In this document: in pieces, positions 20,605 through 29,303 of the stretch | Position numbering within the stretch: the stretch's first letter is position 1 | Layout of the letters: each line of letters begins with the position of its first letter | DNA from: an uncultured Comamonadaceae bacterium | GTDB lineage: Bacteria > Pseudomonadota > Gammaproteobacteria > Burkholderiales > Burkholderiaceae | Assembly (NCBI GenBank): GCA_946482595.1 | Contig: CAMLSD010000042.1 | Location: forward strand, 1 to 40,003 | Direction of reading: 5' to 3' | Length of the DNA: 40,003 nt | Position numbers and translations under genes: made by a program | The notes under the pieces: model-generated | Told to the model about the DNA's origin: nothing | Databases searched by the model: none | Seen by the model: only the letters and a program-made list of their open reading frames with translations

Positions 20605-23073
20605 TCACTGTTGGGAGGGAGGTGCGACGAATTGCTGGCCGGTGCGTTCGTTCAATTCGCGCTCCATGCGCGCGAGGCTGCCCGGATTCATCCACTCCTG
20701 CAAGCGGTAGAACACGGCATAGTCCAGGAGCAGGCGGGTATAGAACAGGTTGAGGAACGGCGTGTTGCCCTTGACGAAGCGAACCGCCGCCGGCCCGGTG
20801 TCGTCGCCCTGCACGGCGCGCGCGGTCAAGCCGGCCAGCCCCTGCGAGCCGAACACGTCGGAGAAGGTCGGCCCCATCAGCTGCGCGGCGGCGTCGCCGA
20901 AGCGGCGATCGAGGATTTGCGAGAACAGCACGTCGCCGTACAAGCCGGCGCCGCCGCCCTGCTGGAACGCGGCCAGCCAGCTGCGGGCATCGGTCGGATT
21001 GCGCGGGACGTGACCCTTGCTCAAATCCTTGGCGGTCATCGCGGCGTAGCCGAACAGGGTCGTCATCGCCAGTAGATTGGCGACGCCGAGCATGCCGCCC
21101 TGCTTCACCTCGCGACCGAACGCCTTTTGCGTGTAGGCCAGTGGGAAGGATTTGAATTGCATGATGAAGCGCACCGCCTCACCGACCCCCGTGCCCTTCT
21201 GTGTGCCCTGCTTCATCATCCCCAGGGTTCCCGCATCCGGGGTCAGTAGCATGTAGCCGTTCTGGTCGGCGAAGTAACTGCGGAACTGGCGGGCCATCTC
21301 GCCGCGCAGTTCGCGAATGCGGGTGGCCGTGGCGGTGATCCCGCGCTTTTGCAGGTAGGCGGCAAAGCGGTCGTCGGGCAGGTCGTCAAGGCCCTTGGGC
21401 GCGAGGAACTTCCCGCCCTCCACCTCGCCGATTTCCTGCGCGCGGAAAATGTCCCATTTGTCGGCATCGATCCCGTACAGCCCCAGGGTCGTGCGCAGCC
21501 GATCCGGCAACGCATCGAACTTGTCGGTTGCACGGCGGGCCAGGTTGGCCGACAGCATCTCCGCGATCGCCTCGCGAAACGAGTCGGTCCAGCGGTTCTG
21601 CAGGTTGAGGGTGAAGAACCGGTGTTGCAACTTGCCCATCCGCCCGGTGACCGAATCCTCCGGGGTGAACCGGCTGGTGAGCTTGCCGGACAGGGAGGTC
21701 AGCACCAGTCCCAGGTCGGAGTACAGTTCCAGCTTTTCCGCGCTCGGCACGCTCTGGAACAGCTTGCCGATGCCTGATCCGATCGTCTCCAGCGCGTTCA
21801 CGCCGTTGTACTTGGCGCCGTTGGCGATCAGGCCCAGGTCAGACAGCGAGGACAGGGTGGCGCCGCCCAGCGAGGCCATCGACTGGATGGAGCGAATCGT
21901 GGCCGAGGCAGTGGCCAACGGGTCGGAGCCGGGGATATCCAGGCTGCCGTCGATCTGCGCCAGGTACATGCGCTTGTACTTGCGCGCGTCGGCCTGGAAA
22001 TGCTTCAGCGCATCGGCCGTGGCCTTGTCCTTCTGCATCCGGCGCAGGGTCTTGTCCACGATCTGGTCGAAGACCATTTCGTAATTCGGCCCCAGCCCCG
22101 CCATCAGCGCGGTGGAGCGCGCCTGCCGGCGCAGCCCCGCGGCCACCGCTTCGTGCAGCGTGCCGGCGCCATAGTCGCGGTTGTACGCCTGCCAGGCCTC
22201 CGAGCTCTTGAAATGGATGACCCGCTCCTGCGAGAGCTTCTTGCCGACGCTCTGCAGGCCCTTGGGCGGCTTGTCCGGCTGCGGCGCCTTCAGGTGCACG
22301 CCGCTGGCGAAGTTGCGCCACAGGTCCGGGAGGATGTCGTCCACCAGCTCCGACATCGACACTTCCATGTCCTCGGCCATCCGCCCCAGGTCGAACTGCT
22401 CCTGGGCGGCGGACAGCCACCCGGCTTCGTCCTTGGCGATGCGCGCGGTGTCGTGGAAGGTGGAGGTGATGTAGCCGGGCGTCTGCCCGATCCAGGCGCC
22501 GGCATCGTTGGCTTGACGACGCACCGCGTCCTGCCACTTGCGGATCGCCTGGGCCACGGCGACAGCCTGCTTCGGCCCCGTCGGCGGCTCGCCGGCCGAC
22601 AGCTGCCACAGCGCGCGCGACACCTCGTCGTCCAGCTCGCCGCGGGTGTAGGGCTCCAGCGCGTCGGCTTTGGCCAGGTCGGCGATCAGCCCGCCCAGCA
22701 CGAAGTCCTCCGCCGCGTCTTGGTCGGCACCGATCGAGGCGCGCGCGCCCTGACGGGCGTCCTGCGTCCCCACCAGGATCGCTTTCAGGCCCTGTCCAGG
22801 ATCATCGGCCCACACCGTGGCCAGGTAATCCACCCCTTCCAGGGTCCGCGCCTGATTGAGCGCGGCGGTGCGCTGCTCCAGCGCGGCGCGCAGTTCGGCC
22901 GCCTGATCGAACTCGGCGGCAGCCTTGGCCACCGCATCGTTGTGGCCCAGGGCTGGGTCCGCGGCCTTCAGTTGCGCGGCGCGGCGATGCAGCTTGCCGA
23001 ACAGGCGGTCGGCCTCCGGCTGCGGCACGGGCCGTCCCAGGGCGGTTTCCAGCACTTCGCGACAGACGCTCAT
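20605..23073 (-). CDS. Large internal virion protein
   Basis: 822 residues from the ATG at 23073, which overlaps the upstream stop (ATGA). It is the last of three large proteins between the tail tube and tailspike genes, the place of ejection proteins in T7- and epsilon15-like phages. The N-terminus is helical and Ala/Gln-rich. The middle has hydrophobic stretches (LATASATIRSIQSMASLGG; GVANLLAMTTLFGYAAM) and the segment FIMQFKSFPLAYTQKAFGRE, which I recall from internal proteins of many podoviruses. It probably forms part of the channel or scaffold for DNA ejection. No enzyme motif seen. Confidence 0.78.
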   Translation of the reverse strand: MSVCREVLETALGRPVPQPEADRLFGKLHRRAAQLKAADPALGHNDAVAKAAAEFDQAAELRAALEQRTAALNQARTLEGVDYLATVWADDPGQGLKAILVGTQDARQGARASIGADQDAAEDFVLGGLIADLAKADALEPYTRGELDDEVSRALWQLSAGEPPTGPKQAVAVAQAIRKWQDAVRRQANDAGAWIGQTPGYITSTFHDTARIAKDEAGWLSAAQEQFDLGRMAEDMEVSMSELVDDILPDLWRNFASGVHLKAPQPDKPPKGLQSVGKKLSQERVIHFKSSEAWQAYNRDYGAGTLHEAVAAGLRRQARSTALMAGLGPNYEMVFDQIVDKTLRRMQKDKATADALKHFQADARKYKRMYLAQIDGSLDIPGSDPLATASATIRSIQSMASLGGATLSSLSDLGLIANGAKYNGVNALETIGSGIGKLFQSVPSAEKLELYSDLGLVLTSLSGKLTSRFTPEDSVTGRMGKLQHRFFTLNLQNRWTDSFREAIAEMLSANLARRATDKFDALPDRLRTTLGLYGIDADKWDIFRAQEIGEVEGGKFLAPKGLDDLPDDRFAAYLQKRGITATATRIRELRGEMARQFRSYFADQNGYMLLTPDAGTLGMMKQGTQKGTGVGEAVRFIMQFKSFPLAYTQKAFGREVKQGGMLGVANLLAMTTLFGYAAMTAKDLSKGHVPRNPTDARSWLAAFQQGGGAGLYGDVLFSQILDRRFGDAAAQLMGPTFSDVFGSQGLAGLTARAVQGDDTGPAAVRFVKGNTPFLNLFYTRLLLDYAVFYRLQEWMNPGSLARMERELNERTGQQFVAPPSQQ

Positions 23074-25259
23074 GCGCTCCTCATCAGGCACAGGGACGCC
23101 GCTTTCACCGCGTCGCGTTGCAGTTTCAGGTCGGGGTCCAGCTCGGGCAGCTCGCCGATCCGCTCTTGCAGGTCGGCCAGTCGTTCCTGCAGGTCGGCAA
23201 TGGTCAGCTCCGGCGCCGGCTCGATCGGGTGCGGCGAGGCGCCGTCCACTGCGTCGGCGTTGCGCAGGGCCCGGGCCATGGCTTCGTCGGGGTCGATCGC
23301 GGCCAGAATCGCCGGGGTCACGTCGACCGGCCGGCCGTCCACCAACTGGGCCATGCCCTGACGGAACGCGGCCGCCTGGGTTTCCGGCGGGAGAGTGGCC
23401 ACGAAAGTCCGGATCGGCGCGAACACGTCTGCCGACGGCGACAGCTGCTCGGCCAGGTCAATCAGGTCGCGATCGCGGTCGATCTTGGCCAGCCGCGTCT
23501 CCAGCTTCGCCAACTCGTTGGCGTAGCCCTGGATGCTGCGCATGCCCTCCTGCGCACGCCGGATTTCGATCTGGCGCTGGGCAATGAAGGCGCGCTCGTC
23601 GGCGCTCAGGCGGCTGCGCACGCCGTCCTGCTCGCGCAGCAAGGCCGCCAGCTCGGCGGCCTCCTCGTTCAGCGCCGTCAGGTCGCGCGGCCCCTGCGCG
23701 CGCTGCCGGAGTTCGCCGAGGTGGGTGTCGAGGACGGCTGCTGCTTCCGCCGCAGTTCGGCCGCGCGCGCGTCCAGCTGGCGCATTTGCTCGGCCAGGAA
23801 GGCCGTCCGGTCCGCTTCCGGTATCCGGTCCAACCCGGTCCGCTGGTGTCGCAGTTCGTCCGACATGGCGGAGTCCTCGTTTGCTGGCGTCAATGCCCAA
23901 GTCGGCGCGGCGCAGGATGTCGGCGGCGCTCAACCCTGGCGTGATCGGTGCGGCCCCGGTGTGCAGCCCCACCCCCTGCTCTCCTGTACGTTTCGGGTGC
24001 GGGATAGCGGCCAGGCCGTGTTGCTCGGCGTACAGGGAAATCCGCTCGTCCACCCGGCGCAACGCAGCCTCGATCGCGCCCGCGTCGGCGTTGACCACGA
24101 CCAGGCCCAGTTCGTCCCCGCCCGTGCGCAGGGCCACCACATCGCCGCCGGTCGTGCGCAGCTCCTGTTCCAGCGCCTGCGCCATCGCCCGGTAGTGGAC
24201 GTTGGCCGCCTCGGCCACGTTGCCGACGTGGGCGTTCAGTCCGCCCAGGTTGGTGATGTCCGCGGCGACGAAATAGGCCGGCTCGCCGGAGCGTTCCACG
24301 TGGGTGATCGCCCGCTCCACGGTCGCGACCTTGACCCCGCTGGAGCGGCCGTCGAAATAACCGGTCACGTCGTCACGGGCGGCGCTTGGGGTCAGCTGCG
24401 CCATGGCCGCCTCGCTCACGCCGGCCGCGCGCGCCTTGGCGCGGAAGGCTTGCGCGGCGTACACGTCGGGATCGGCGAAGGCTTCCCGGGCCGGGATGGC
24501 CGGCGCCACCGGCCGGCCGAACACGTCCTTGACCAGCCCTGCACCGCCGTGCAGCAGCGCGCCGAACGCGGCGCCACCGGCCACGTTGAGCATCGAATCG
24601 TAGGCGTCGTAGTCGGTGCGCCACTGCTGCTGCCCGTGGTAGATCAGCGGCTCGACCAGGGCCGCGCCGACCAAGCCCTCGGCGGCACCCACCCCGACCC
24701 GGGCGCCAGTGCGCGCGGCCAGGCTGCCGCCCATTTGGGCCAGCAGTTGCGCATAGCGCGCCTCGCCGACCACCGGCACGAAGGCCAGGCCGATGTTGGT
24801 CGGATCGATCACGGAACCGACCACCATGCCCGCCAGGTCGGGCGACCAGCCGTCGTACTCGCGGGCCAGGGTCTGGCGCTTGACCCGCGCCCTGTTCTTC
24901 TCGATCAGCAAGTCCAGGGTGGCGCGGCGCGGCCCCTCGGGGTAATCGCCCAAGGGGATTTGCCCCTCCAGGCCGGCGTCCCTGATCTCCTGTTTTGCCG
25001 CCTCCAGGCTCACCCGCGGCGACAGGGCGGGCGGCTTGACCGCGAACGGCACCCCGGCGCGGGTGGCCATGAACACGTCGGACGCCTGCTCCTGGGTGCC
25101 GAACTCGGCATCCTGCAGGTCGGCCGCGGTCACCAGCGAGCCGGTGGGGCCGGTGTCAAGGGTTTCGGCGACCGCCGCGCGGAAGGCTTCCAGGCCGGTC
25201 GATTCGCCGGGCAGCTGTTCGGGCGCCAGTTGCGCCGACGGGCGGGTCAGGACCGGCAT
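23070..25259 (-). CDS. Internal virion protein with embedded GGDEF domain
   Basis: 729-residue protein in the ejection-protein block. Residues 140-250 are Gly/Ala-rich and hydrophobic, as in membrane-active internal proteins. Residues about 325-466 match a GGDEF (diguanylate cyclase) domain: YFVAADITNLGGLNAHVG (metal Asp334, substrate Asn342), ALRTGGDELGLVVV (GGDEL signature 380-384), HTGAAP, then ADILRRADLGIDASKRG with Lys460 and Arg464 in the phosphate-contact positions. The guanine-contact Asp of PleD (D344) is Ala351 here, so activity or specificity may differ. After residue 466 the coding signal moves to another frame for about 150 bases (see findings). The C-terminus is coiled coil. Confidence 0.85.
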   Translation of the reverse strand: MPVLTRPSAQLAPEQLPGESTGLEAFRAAVAETLDTGPTGSLVTAADLQDAEFGTQEQASDVFMATRAGVPFAVKPPALSPRVSLEAAKQEIRDAGLEGQIPLGDYPEGPRRATLDLLIEKNRARVKRQTLAREYDGWSPDLAGMVVGSVIDPTNIGLAFVPVVGEARYAQLLAQMGGSLAARTGARVGVGAAEGLVGAALVEPLIYHGQQQWRTDYDAYDSMLNVAGGAAFGALLHGGAGLVKDVFGRPVAPAIPAREAFADPDVYAAQAFRAKARAAGVSEAAMAQLTPSAARDDVTGYFDGRSSGVKVATVERAITHVERSGEPAYFVAADITNLGGLNAHVGNVAEAANVHYRAMAQALEQELRTTGGDVVALRTGGDELGLVVVNADAGAIEAALRRVDERISLYAEQHGLAAIPHPKRTGEQGVGLHTGAAPITPGLSAADILRRADLGIDASKRGLRHVGRTATPADRVGPDTGSGPDGLPGRANAPAGRARGRTAAEAAAVLDTHLGELRQRAQGPRDLTALNEEAAELAALLREQDGVRSRLSADERAFIAQRQIEIRRAQEGMRSIQGYANELAKLETRLAKIDRDRDLIDLAEQLSPSADVFAPIRTFVATLPPETQAAAFRQGMAQLVDGRPVDVTPAILAAIDPDEAMARALRNADAVDGASPHPIEPAPELTIADLQERLADLQERIGELPELDPDLKLQRDAVKAASLCLMRSA
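23678..23866 (-). other. Alternative-frame segment with strong coding signal
   Basis: From an ATG at 23866 with a GAGGA ribosome site 7 bases upstream, this frame reads a natural-looking helix (EADRTAFLAEQMRQLDARAA) before stopping at 23678. Over the 51 codons from about 23880 to 23728, I count G/C at the third position in 45 codons here against 24 in the frame of the long protein. Either it is an internal overlapping gene or the long gene carries two compensating frameshifts. Confidence 0.5.
23862..24278 (-). other. GGDEF (diguanylate cyclase-like) domain
   Basis: Domain within the 729-residue internal protein. Aligned by eye with PleD, the spacing of metal Asp to substrate Asn is identical (8 residues: D334 to N342). 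The signature at 24108-24122 reads GGDEL. Lys460 and Arg464 keep the four-residue spacing of PleD K442/R446. The changed positions are Ala351 for the guanine-contact Asp, Leu for the fifth signature residue and Asp457 for the Tyr of the ALYxAK motif. Confidence 0.85.
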
Positions 25260-27929
25260 TTACTTGCCCCTCCGGTCCAGTACCCCGCGCAGCACTTCCG
25301 AGGTGCGGGTGGCCGGCGTCTGCGCCGCCTCGGTGAAGCTGACGCTAATCGGCTTGCCCGACGTGTCGCGCACCGGCACGCCGGCACGCATCAGGTAGGC
25401 CCCGGTGCCGGTTTCGTTGGTGACCCAGCGCCCCTGCCGGCGCACCGCGCGGGCGATCCGGAACTGTGTTTCCTCCAGGGTTAGGCCCGGCGACGGCGTC
25501 ACCGCGTACAGCGTGGTGTGGTCCAGGGTCTCCAGTCGGCGGCGCAGCCCTTGGGCGACCTGCTCCGGCCCCAGTTCCTTCGGGATGCGTACGCCGTCAA
25601 CGACGGCTTCCCGGTCGCCGTACAGCGCGGCATAGGCTTGCTCGGCCGCCTCTTTCGGGTTGGACGCCAGGCCCGAGGCGAGATACCCGGTCGCCAGCGC
25701 CGTGCCGGCGTTGTAGTAGCGGTTGGCGGTGACGTTGTTGCCGGCGCCGTCCAGCCCTGCGGTGACGAAGGTCTGCAGCAGCGGCGCGAACGCCTGGGCC
25801 ACCGCCGATTTCACGTCGGCCGGCTTGACCCCTTCGGGCAGCAGCTTGTTGGCCTCCTCGGGCTTGACCGCCTGAGCCTGTTGCAGCTGCACCAACACCG
25901 ACGGCGGCACCTGCTCCATCGCGAACCAGCCCAAATCCCCGGCCTTCGCCGCCACCTGCTGCAAGGCGTCGAAGCTGCCCAACTGCTGCGGCAGCGCGGC
26001 GAACCGGGCGACGGCTCCACGTGGATCACTCTTCAGCTGGGCGCGGAAGCCGGCCGCCAGGTCGGCGACCACGTCGGTCGGCAACTTTGGCTCGGCGATG
26101 CCCCAGGTGCGCTGCAAGGCAAACGAGGTCTGCACGTAGCGGGCCTGCGCGGCATTCACCGCGGCGAACTGCTCCGGCGTGCGCGCCGACTCGGGGGTGC
26201 CGTAGAACTCGGCCGCGGCCTGCTGCCAGGCTTTGTAGGTGTCCTGCACCGCCGGGGACGCTTGCAGCGCGGCCTTGCCGGGGTCGGCCTGGCGCGCGGT
26301 CAGCTGCGCCTGTGCCTGCTTCACCAGGGTGTCGCGCACGAACTGGCGATTCTCCCGGTCTTCCGTCCCGTCCGGATCGGGCATGGTCGCGATCTGGCGC
26401 AACTCGGCATTGCTCAGGCCCGGAAGCTGCTTCAGGCCGCCGGCCATCTGCTGGTAGTCGAGCAGCTTTTGCTTGGTCAACGCGGCCTTCGCCGGGCCCA
26501 GGAAGGTGACCAGCTCGCCGTCCGACGGAATCTCGACCGGGTCACCGTTCTTGGCCGCCACCTCCAGATCGGTGACGCGCTGTTTGAACAGTTCCTTGTC
26601 CAACTCCAGCTGCGCGTCCTTGGCCCGCGCGATCTCGGCCAGCCGCGCCTGGGCGGCGCTGCGCACGGCCAGCAGCTGCGAGTTGTCGAGCAGGCGGTAG
26701 GCCAGGGCCTCTTCGCCGTCGGTCGCCGCCGGCTTGGTTTCGACCGCGCCCAGTCCCTCCACGTACTTGCGGGTTTCCGCCGGCATCGCGTTGAGGTCTT
26801 TCGGGCCCTTCGGATACCACCACTTGCCCGACTGGGTCTGGTACGGCCGGCCCGCCGCCCAGCCCTTGGTCGCGGCCGGGCCCATGTTGTGCGCCGCCGC
26901 GATCAGTACCGGATCGCCGCCGAACAGGGCCTTTTGCGTCTCGACGTAGGCCGTGCCGAGCAGATCGTGGTACTGCGCGGTTTCCGCGTCGCGGATCGGG
27001 TCGCCGGTCTTGTCGCGGAAGAACAGCTCGCGGTTCCACGGCACCCCCAGTTCCTTGGCCGTGGCCTGCGCGGTGGATTCCAACAACTGGTATTTGCCGT
27101 AGGCGTGCACCGTCTTGCCGTCACGGGTGGTGATCGCCGGGCCGCGCAACACCTTGCCCTCGGCGTCGAACTGGCGGCCACGCGACTCGCGGTGGATGAT
27201 CTCTTCCAAGACGCTGCCGCCGGCCTTGACTTTGAGCTGCGGCTCACTGACCCCAAGGCGGGAGTTGACGTAGGCCAGGGTCTGCTCCGGGCTCAGTTCG
27301 GCCTGGGTCTTGGCCACCTCCAAGGCCGCCGCGTTGGCGTGTTCGCGCACGAACGCCGCCTTGTCGGCCTCGGGCATCTGGCTGTCGGCCATCACCGCGG
27401 CGTTGAGCGTGGCCAGCTGCGGCCCCAGCTGCAGCGGGTCGGTGGCGGCCAGGTTCGCCACCTTGCGGTAGGTGTCCTTGTAGCCGTTGACCCGGTATTC
27501 AAGCTGACGCACGTTCTCGTGCTGGGCGGCGGCCAGGGAATACTGCAACCGCAGCTGGCTGCCGCGCTCTTGGGCCAGGCGCTTGGCCTGTGGGTTGGTG
27601 ATGTTCTTTTCCAGCTCGTCGGTGTAGCTGGCGACGAAGGTGGACATTTGCTCGGCCAGCGGCTTCTGCCCCGGCGTCCACTCGCGCTGCAGGCGGGCCA
27701 GTTCGTTGGTGAAGGCCAGTTGCGCTTCCGGCTCCTGCTTCACCAAGTCGGCGCGCGCGTTGTCCAGCTCGGCCTTTTCCTTCTCTTGCAGGATGCCATC
27801 GAACGCGCGGCCCATCCCGGCCACGTCGATTTCAAAGGGGTTATAGCCACGCCCCTGCGCGCCGGACACCTGCGCGGCAGGCGTGCCGACCTGGGTTTCG
27901 TCGTAGGTCTTGATCCGCGGGGAAGCCAT
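25260..27929 (-). CDS. Internal virion protein with lytic transglycosylase domain
   Basis: 889-residue ejection protein, first of the large three. Residues about 238-400 form a lysozyme-like (SLT-type) domain: EEIIHRESRGRQFD with likely catalytic Glu248, AYGKYQLLESTAQATAKELG (the GxxQ-type helix), and LIAAAHNMGPAATKGWAAG near its end. Peptidoglycan cleavage would let DNA and proteins cross the cell wall, as T7 gp16 does. The flanking regions are helical, Ala/Gln-rich and coiled. The ATG overlaps the upstream stop (TGATG). Confidence 0.87.
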   Translation of the reverse strand: MASPRIKTYDETQVGTPAAQVSGAQGRGYNPFEIDVAGMGRAFDGILQEKEKAELDNARADLVKQEPEAQLAFTNELARLQREWTPGQKPLAEQMSTFVASYTDELEKNITNPQAKRLAQERGSQLRLQYSLAAAQHENVRQLEYRVNGYKDTYRKVANLAATDPLQLGPQLATLNAAVMADSQMPEADKAAFVREHANAAALEVAKTQAELSPEQTLAYVNSRLGVSEPQLKVKAGGSVLEEIIHRESRGRQFDAEGKVLRGPAITTRDGKTVHAYGKYQLLESTAQATAKELGVPWNRELFFRDKTGDPIRDAETAQYHDLLGTAYVETQKALFGGDPVLIAAAHNMGPAATKGWAAGRPYQTQSGKWWYPKGPKDLNAMPAETRKYVEGLGAVETKPAATDGEEALAYRLLDNSQLLAVRSAAQARLAEIARAKDAQLELDKELFKQRVTDLEVAAKNGDPVEIPSDGELVTFLGPAKAALTKQKLLDYQQMAGGLKQLPGLSNAELRQIATMPDPDGTEDRENRQFVRDTLVKQAQAQLTARQADPGKAALQASPAVQDTYKAWQQAAAEFYGTPESARTPEQFAAVNAAQARYVQTSFALQRTWGIAEPKLPTDVVADLAAGFRAQLKSDPRGAVARFAALPQQLGSFDALQQVAAKAGDLGWFAMEQVPPSVLVQLQQAQAVKPEEANKLLPEGVKPADVKSAVAQAFAPLLQTFVTAGLDGAGNNVTANRYYNAGTALATGYLASGLASNPKEAAEQAYAALYGDREAVVDGVRIPKELGPEQVAQGLRRRLETLDHTTLYAVTPSPGLTLEETQFRIARAVRRQGRWVTNETGTGAYLMRAGVPVRDTSGKPISVSFTEAAQTPATRTSEVLRGVLDRRGK

Positions 27930-28549
27930 CAGCCGGCGCCCCCGTCATAGCCGCGGTTGACCGATCCGAACCCGGAGCCGAAGCCGCCACCGCCGATCGA
28001 GCCGTAGCCGCCGCTCAACCCGTAGCCGTAGCCGGAGGCGGTGCTGCCCATGCTCGGGGCGGTGTTGCGGTTGGCCATGGCCTGGCCGATCTGCTGCTGC
28101 ACGCCGGGCGAGCCGAAGAAGCCGGCGGCAGCATTGAACCAGCGCAGACGCATGGCTTGCTTGCCCTGCTGCTTCAGCACCTTGTCGTTAAAGCGGCGCA
28201 TTTCCACGTCGTTGAGAATGCCCATGCGCTCCAGGGTGCCGGCGTAGCGCACGTTCAAGGCGTCCAGTTCCGCATTCGCGGTGGACTGACGCATGATGTC
28301 GAAGTTCGATCCGGCGAAGCCCGTGCCCGACTGGGCAATGGCCGCGCGCTGCGCGCCCAGCGCTTGCCGCGCCCGACGGCGCACGTCCTCTTCCCGCGCC
28401 GACGCCTGCTGCCCGGCCAGGCGCGCATTCTGCTCGCCGACTTTGATGTTGAATTGCTCGATGTCGCGCTGAACGTCGATCGCGTTGCGCTGCTGGCGCC
28501 CCTGGATCAGTGCCCCCACGGCATTGAACATGCCCCCGGCCATCTGCAT
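27929..28549 (-). CDS. Internal virion protein, T7 gp14 type
   Basis: 206 residues from the ATG at 28549 (TAATG overlap). A hydrophobic N-terminus (MAGGMFNAVGALI) leads to a long charged helix (FNIKVGEQNARLAGQQASAR) with SGTGFAGSNFDIMRQSTANA in the middle, and a Gly/Ser/Tyr-rich flexible tail. Small membrane-inserting ejection proteins such as T7 gp14 have this layout and this position just before the transglycosylase protein. Confidence 0.75.
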   Translation of the reverse strand: MQMAGGMFNAVGALIQGRQQRNAIDVQRDIEQFNIKVGEQNARLAGQQASAREEDVRRRARQALGAQRAAIAQSGTGFAGSNFDIMRQSTANAELDALNVRYAGTLERMGILNDVEMRRFNDKVLKQQGKQAMRLRWFNAAAGFFGSPGVQQQIGQAMANRNTAPSMGSTASGYGYGLSGGYGSIGGGGFGSGFGSVNRGYDGGAG

Positions 28550-29013
28550 TACGCGACCCTCCCGAACAGATACGCCCCATTGCCGTTGGGCAGGAACCCG
28601 GGCATGGCCCGCGGCTCGCCGCGTTCGTCGCGCGTCTCCAACGTGAACCCCAGCAGCCGCGCCCAGCGGCACCCCTGCGTGAATTGTGCATCAACGTAGA
28701 GTTCGATGCGACGAAACGCCCCGCTGGTGAGTTGGTAGCCCAGGTAGGCCCGGCACGCCGAGGTCAGCTCGCGCAGGTGCGCGCCGCAGTCGGCGCTGAG
28801 CAAGGCCCACGCAACCGCGCGCCCGGGCCAGCCGGGGTCGGCGATCAAGCCACCCACACACACCACGGTGTCACCGACCAGGGCGGCGTAGGCCGGTCCG
28901 GACGAGGCATTGGCCATCGCCAGCGCGGACCGCTCCGTCATGGATGCCTCGGCCTGCGCCGGCTGCGGCACCAGGCGCTGCACGTGGTCAAGGGTGAGCG
29001 GTTCGACGCACAT
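28549..29013 (-). CDS. GNAT-like protein, T7 gp13 type
   Basis: About 154 residues. Two adjacent ATGs (29016 and 29013) overlap the upstream stop; the second has the better spacing from GAGG. The fold signature is acetyltransferase-like: AYAALVGDTVVCVGGLI, then WALLSADCGAHLRELTSACR and ELYVDAQFTQGCRWARLLGF. T7 gp13, an assembly factor, belongs to a similar family. A true acetyl-CoA-binding RxxGxG/A loop is not evident, so catalysis is doubtful. Confidence 0.75.
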   Translation of the reverse strand: MCVEPLTLDHVQRLVPQPAQAEASMTERSALAMANASSGPAYAALVGDTVVCVGGLIADPGWPGRAVAWALLSADCGAHLRELTSACRAYLGYQLTSGAFRRIELYVDAQFTQGCRWARLLGFTLETRDERGEPRAMPGFLPNGNGAYLFGRVA

Positions 29014-29303
29014 CATTCCCTCACCCTCGGATCGCGCGTGTAGGTGCGCGGGTACTTGTTGCCGCCGTAGCGGTTGTGCCCGGATGTGTCGGAGAACCGG
29101 GGGCCGGCGCTGGCGCGACGGGCGTCGGCTTCCGGGTTGCGAAGGTAGCGGGATGCCCCACCGACCCCGCGCCCGTCGCCGTCCGCGTCGTCCTGGCCGG
29201 GGCCGCCCAGCAGCAGATTGCCACCGGTCTGGCCGGCGCCCGTGCGCTTGCGCAGGTCGGCATTCTGTTGGGCGAGGATGTCCATCATCAGGCCGGGTTT
29301 CAT
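29013..29303 (-). CDS. Small Gly/Arg-rich tail-region protein
   Basis: 96 residues, with ATGA overlap to the tail tube gene. An N-terminal helix (MMDILAQQNADLRKR) is followed by a Gly/Asp/Arg-rich, probably disordered, region. Unknown role; position suggests a minor virion or assembly protein. Confidence 0.65.
   Translation of the reverse strand: MKPGLMMDILAQQNADLRKRTGAGQTGGNLLLGGPGQDDADGDGRGVGGASRYLRNPEADARRASAGPRFSDTSGHNRYGGNKYPRTYTRDPRVRE

Noticed and set aside
18432..20753. A 773-codon open frame on the plus strand opposite the tailspike gene
   Set aside because: It mirrors the tailspike codons, is His/Val/Arg/Gly-rich with no recognisable motifs, and the minus strand has a clear tailspike. 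It is a high-GC shadow.
23735..23760. Programmed -1 frameshift site linking the alternative frame to the long frame
   Set aside because: No X XXY YYZ slippery heptamer with a following structure is visible where the frames exchange, so a programmed event is not supported.
25518..27950. Long plus-strand frames opposite the transglycosylase and GGDEF proteins (also 22000-23361 and 23118-25484)
   Set aside because: Compositions are repetitive Leu/Gly/Arg/Gln or His-rich with no domain, and the minus-strand genes are overlapped, coupled and recognisable.
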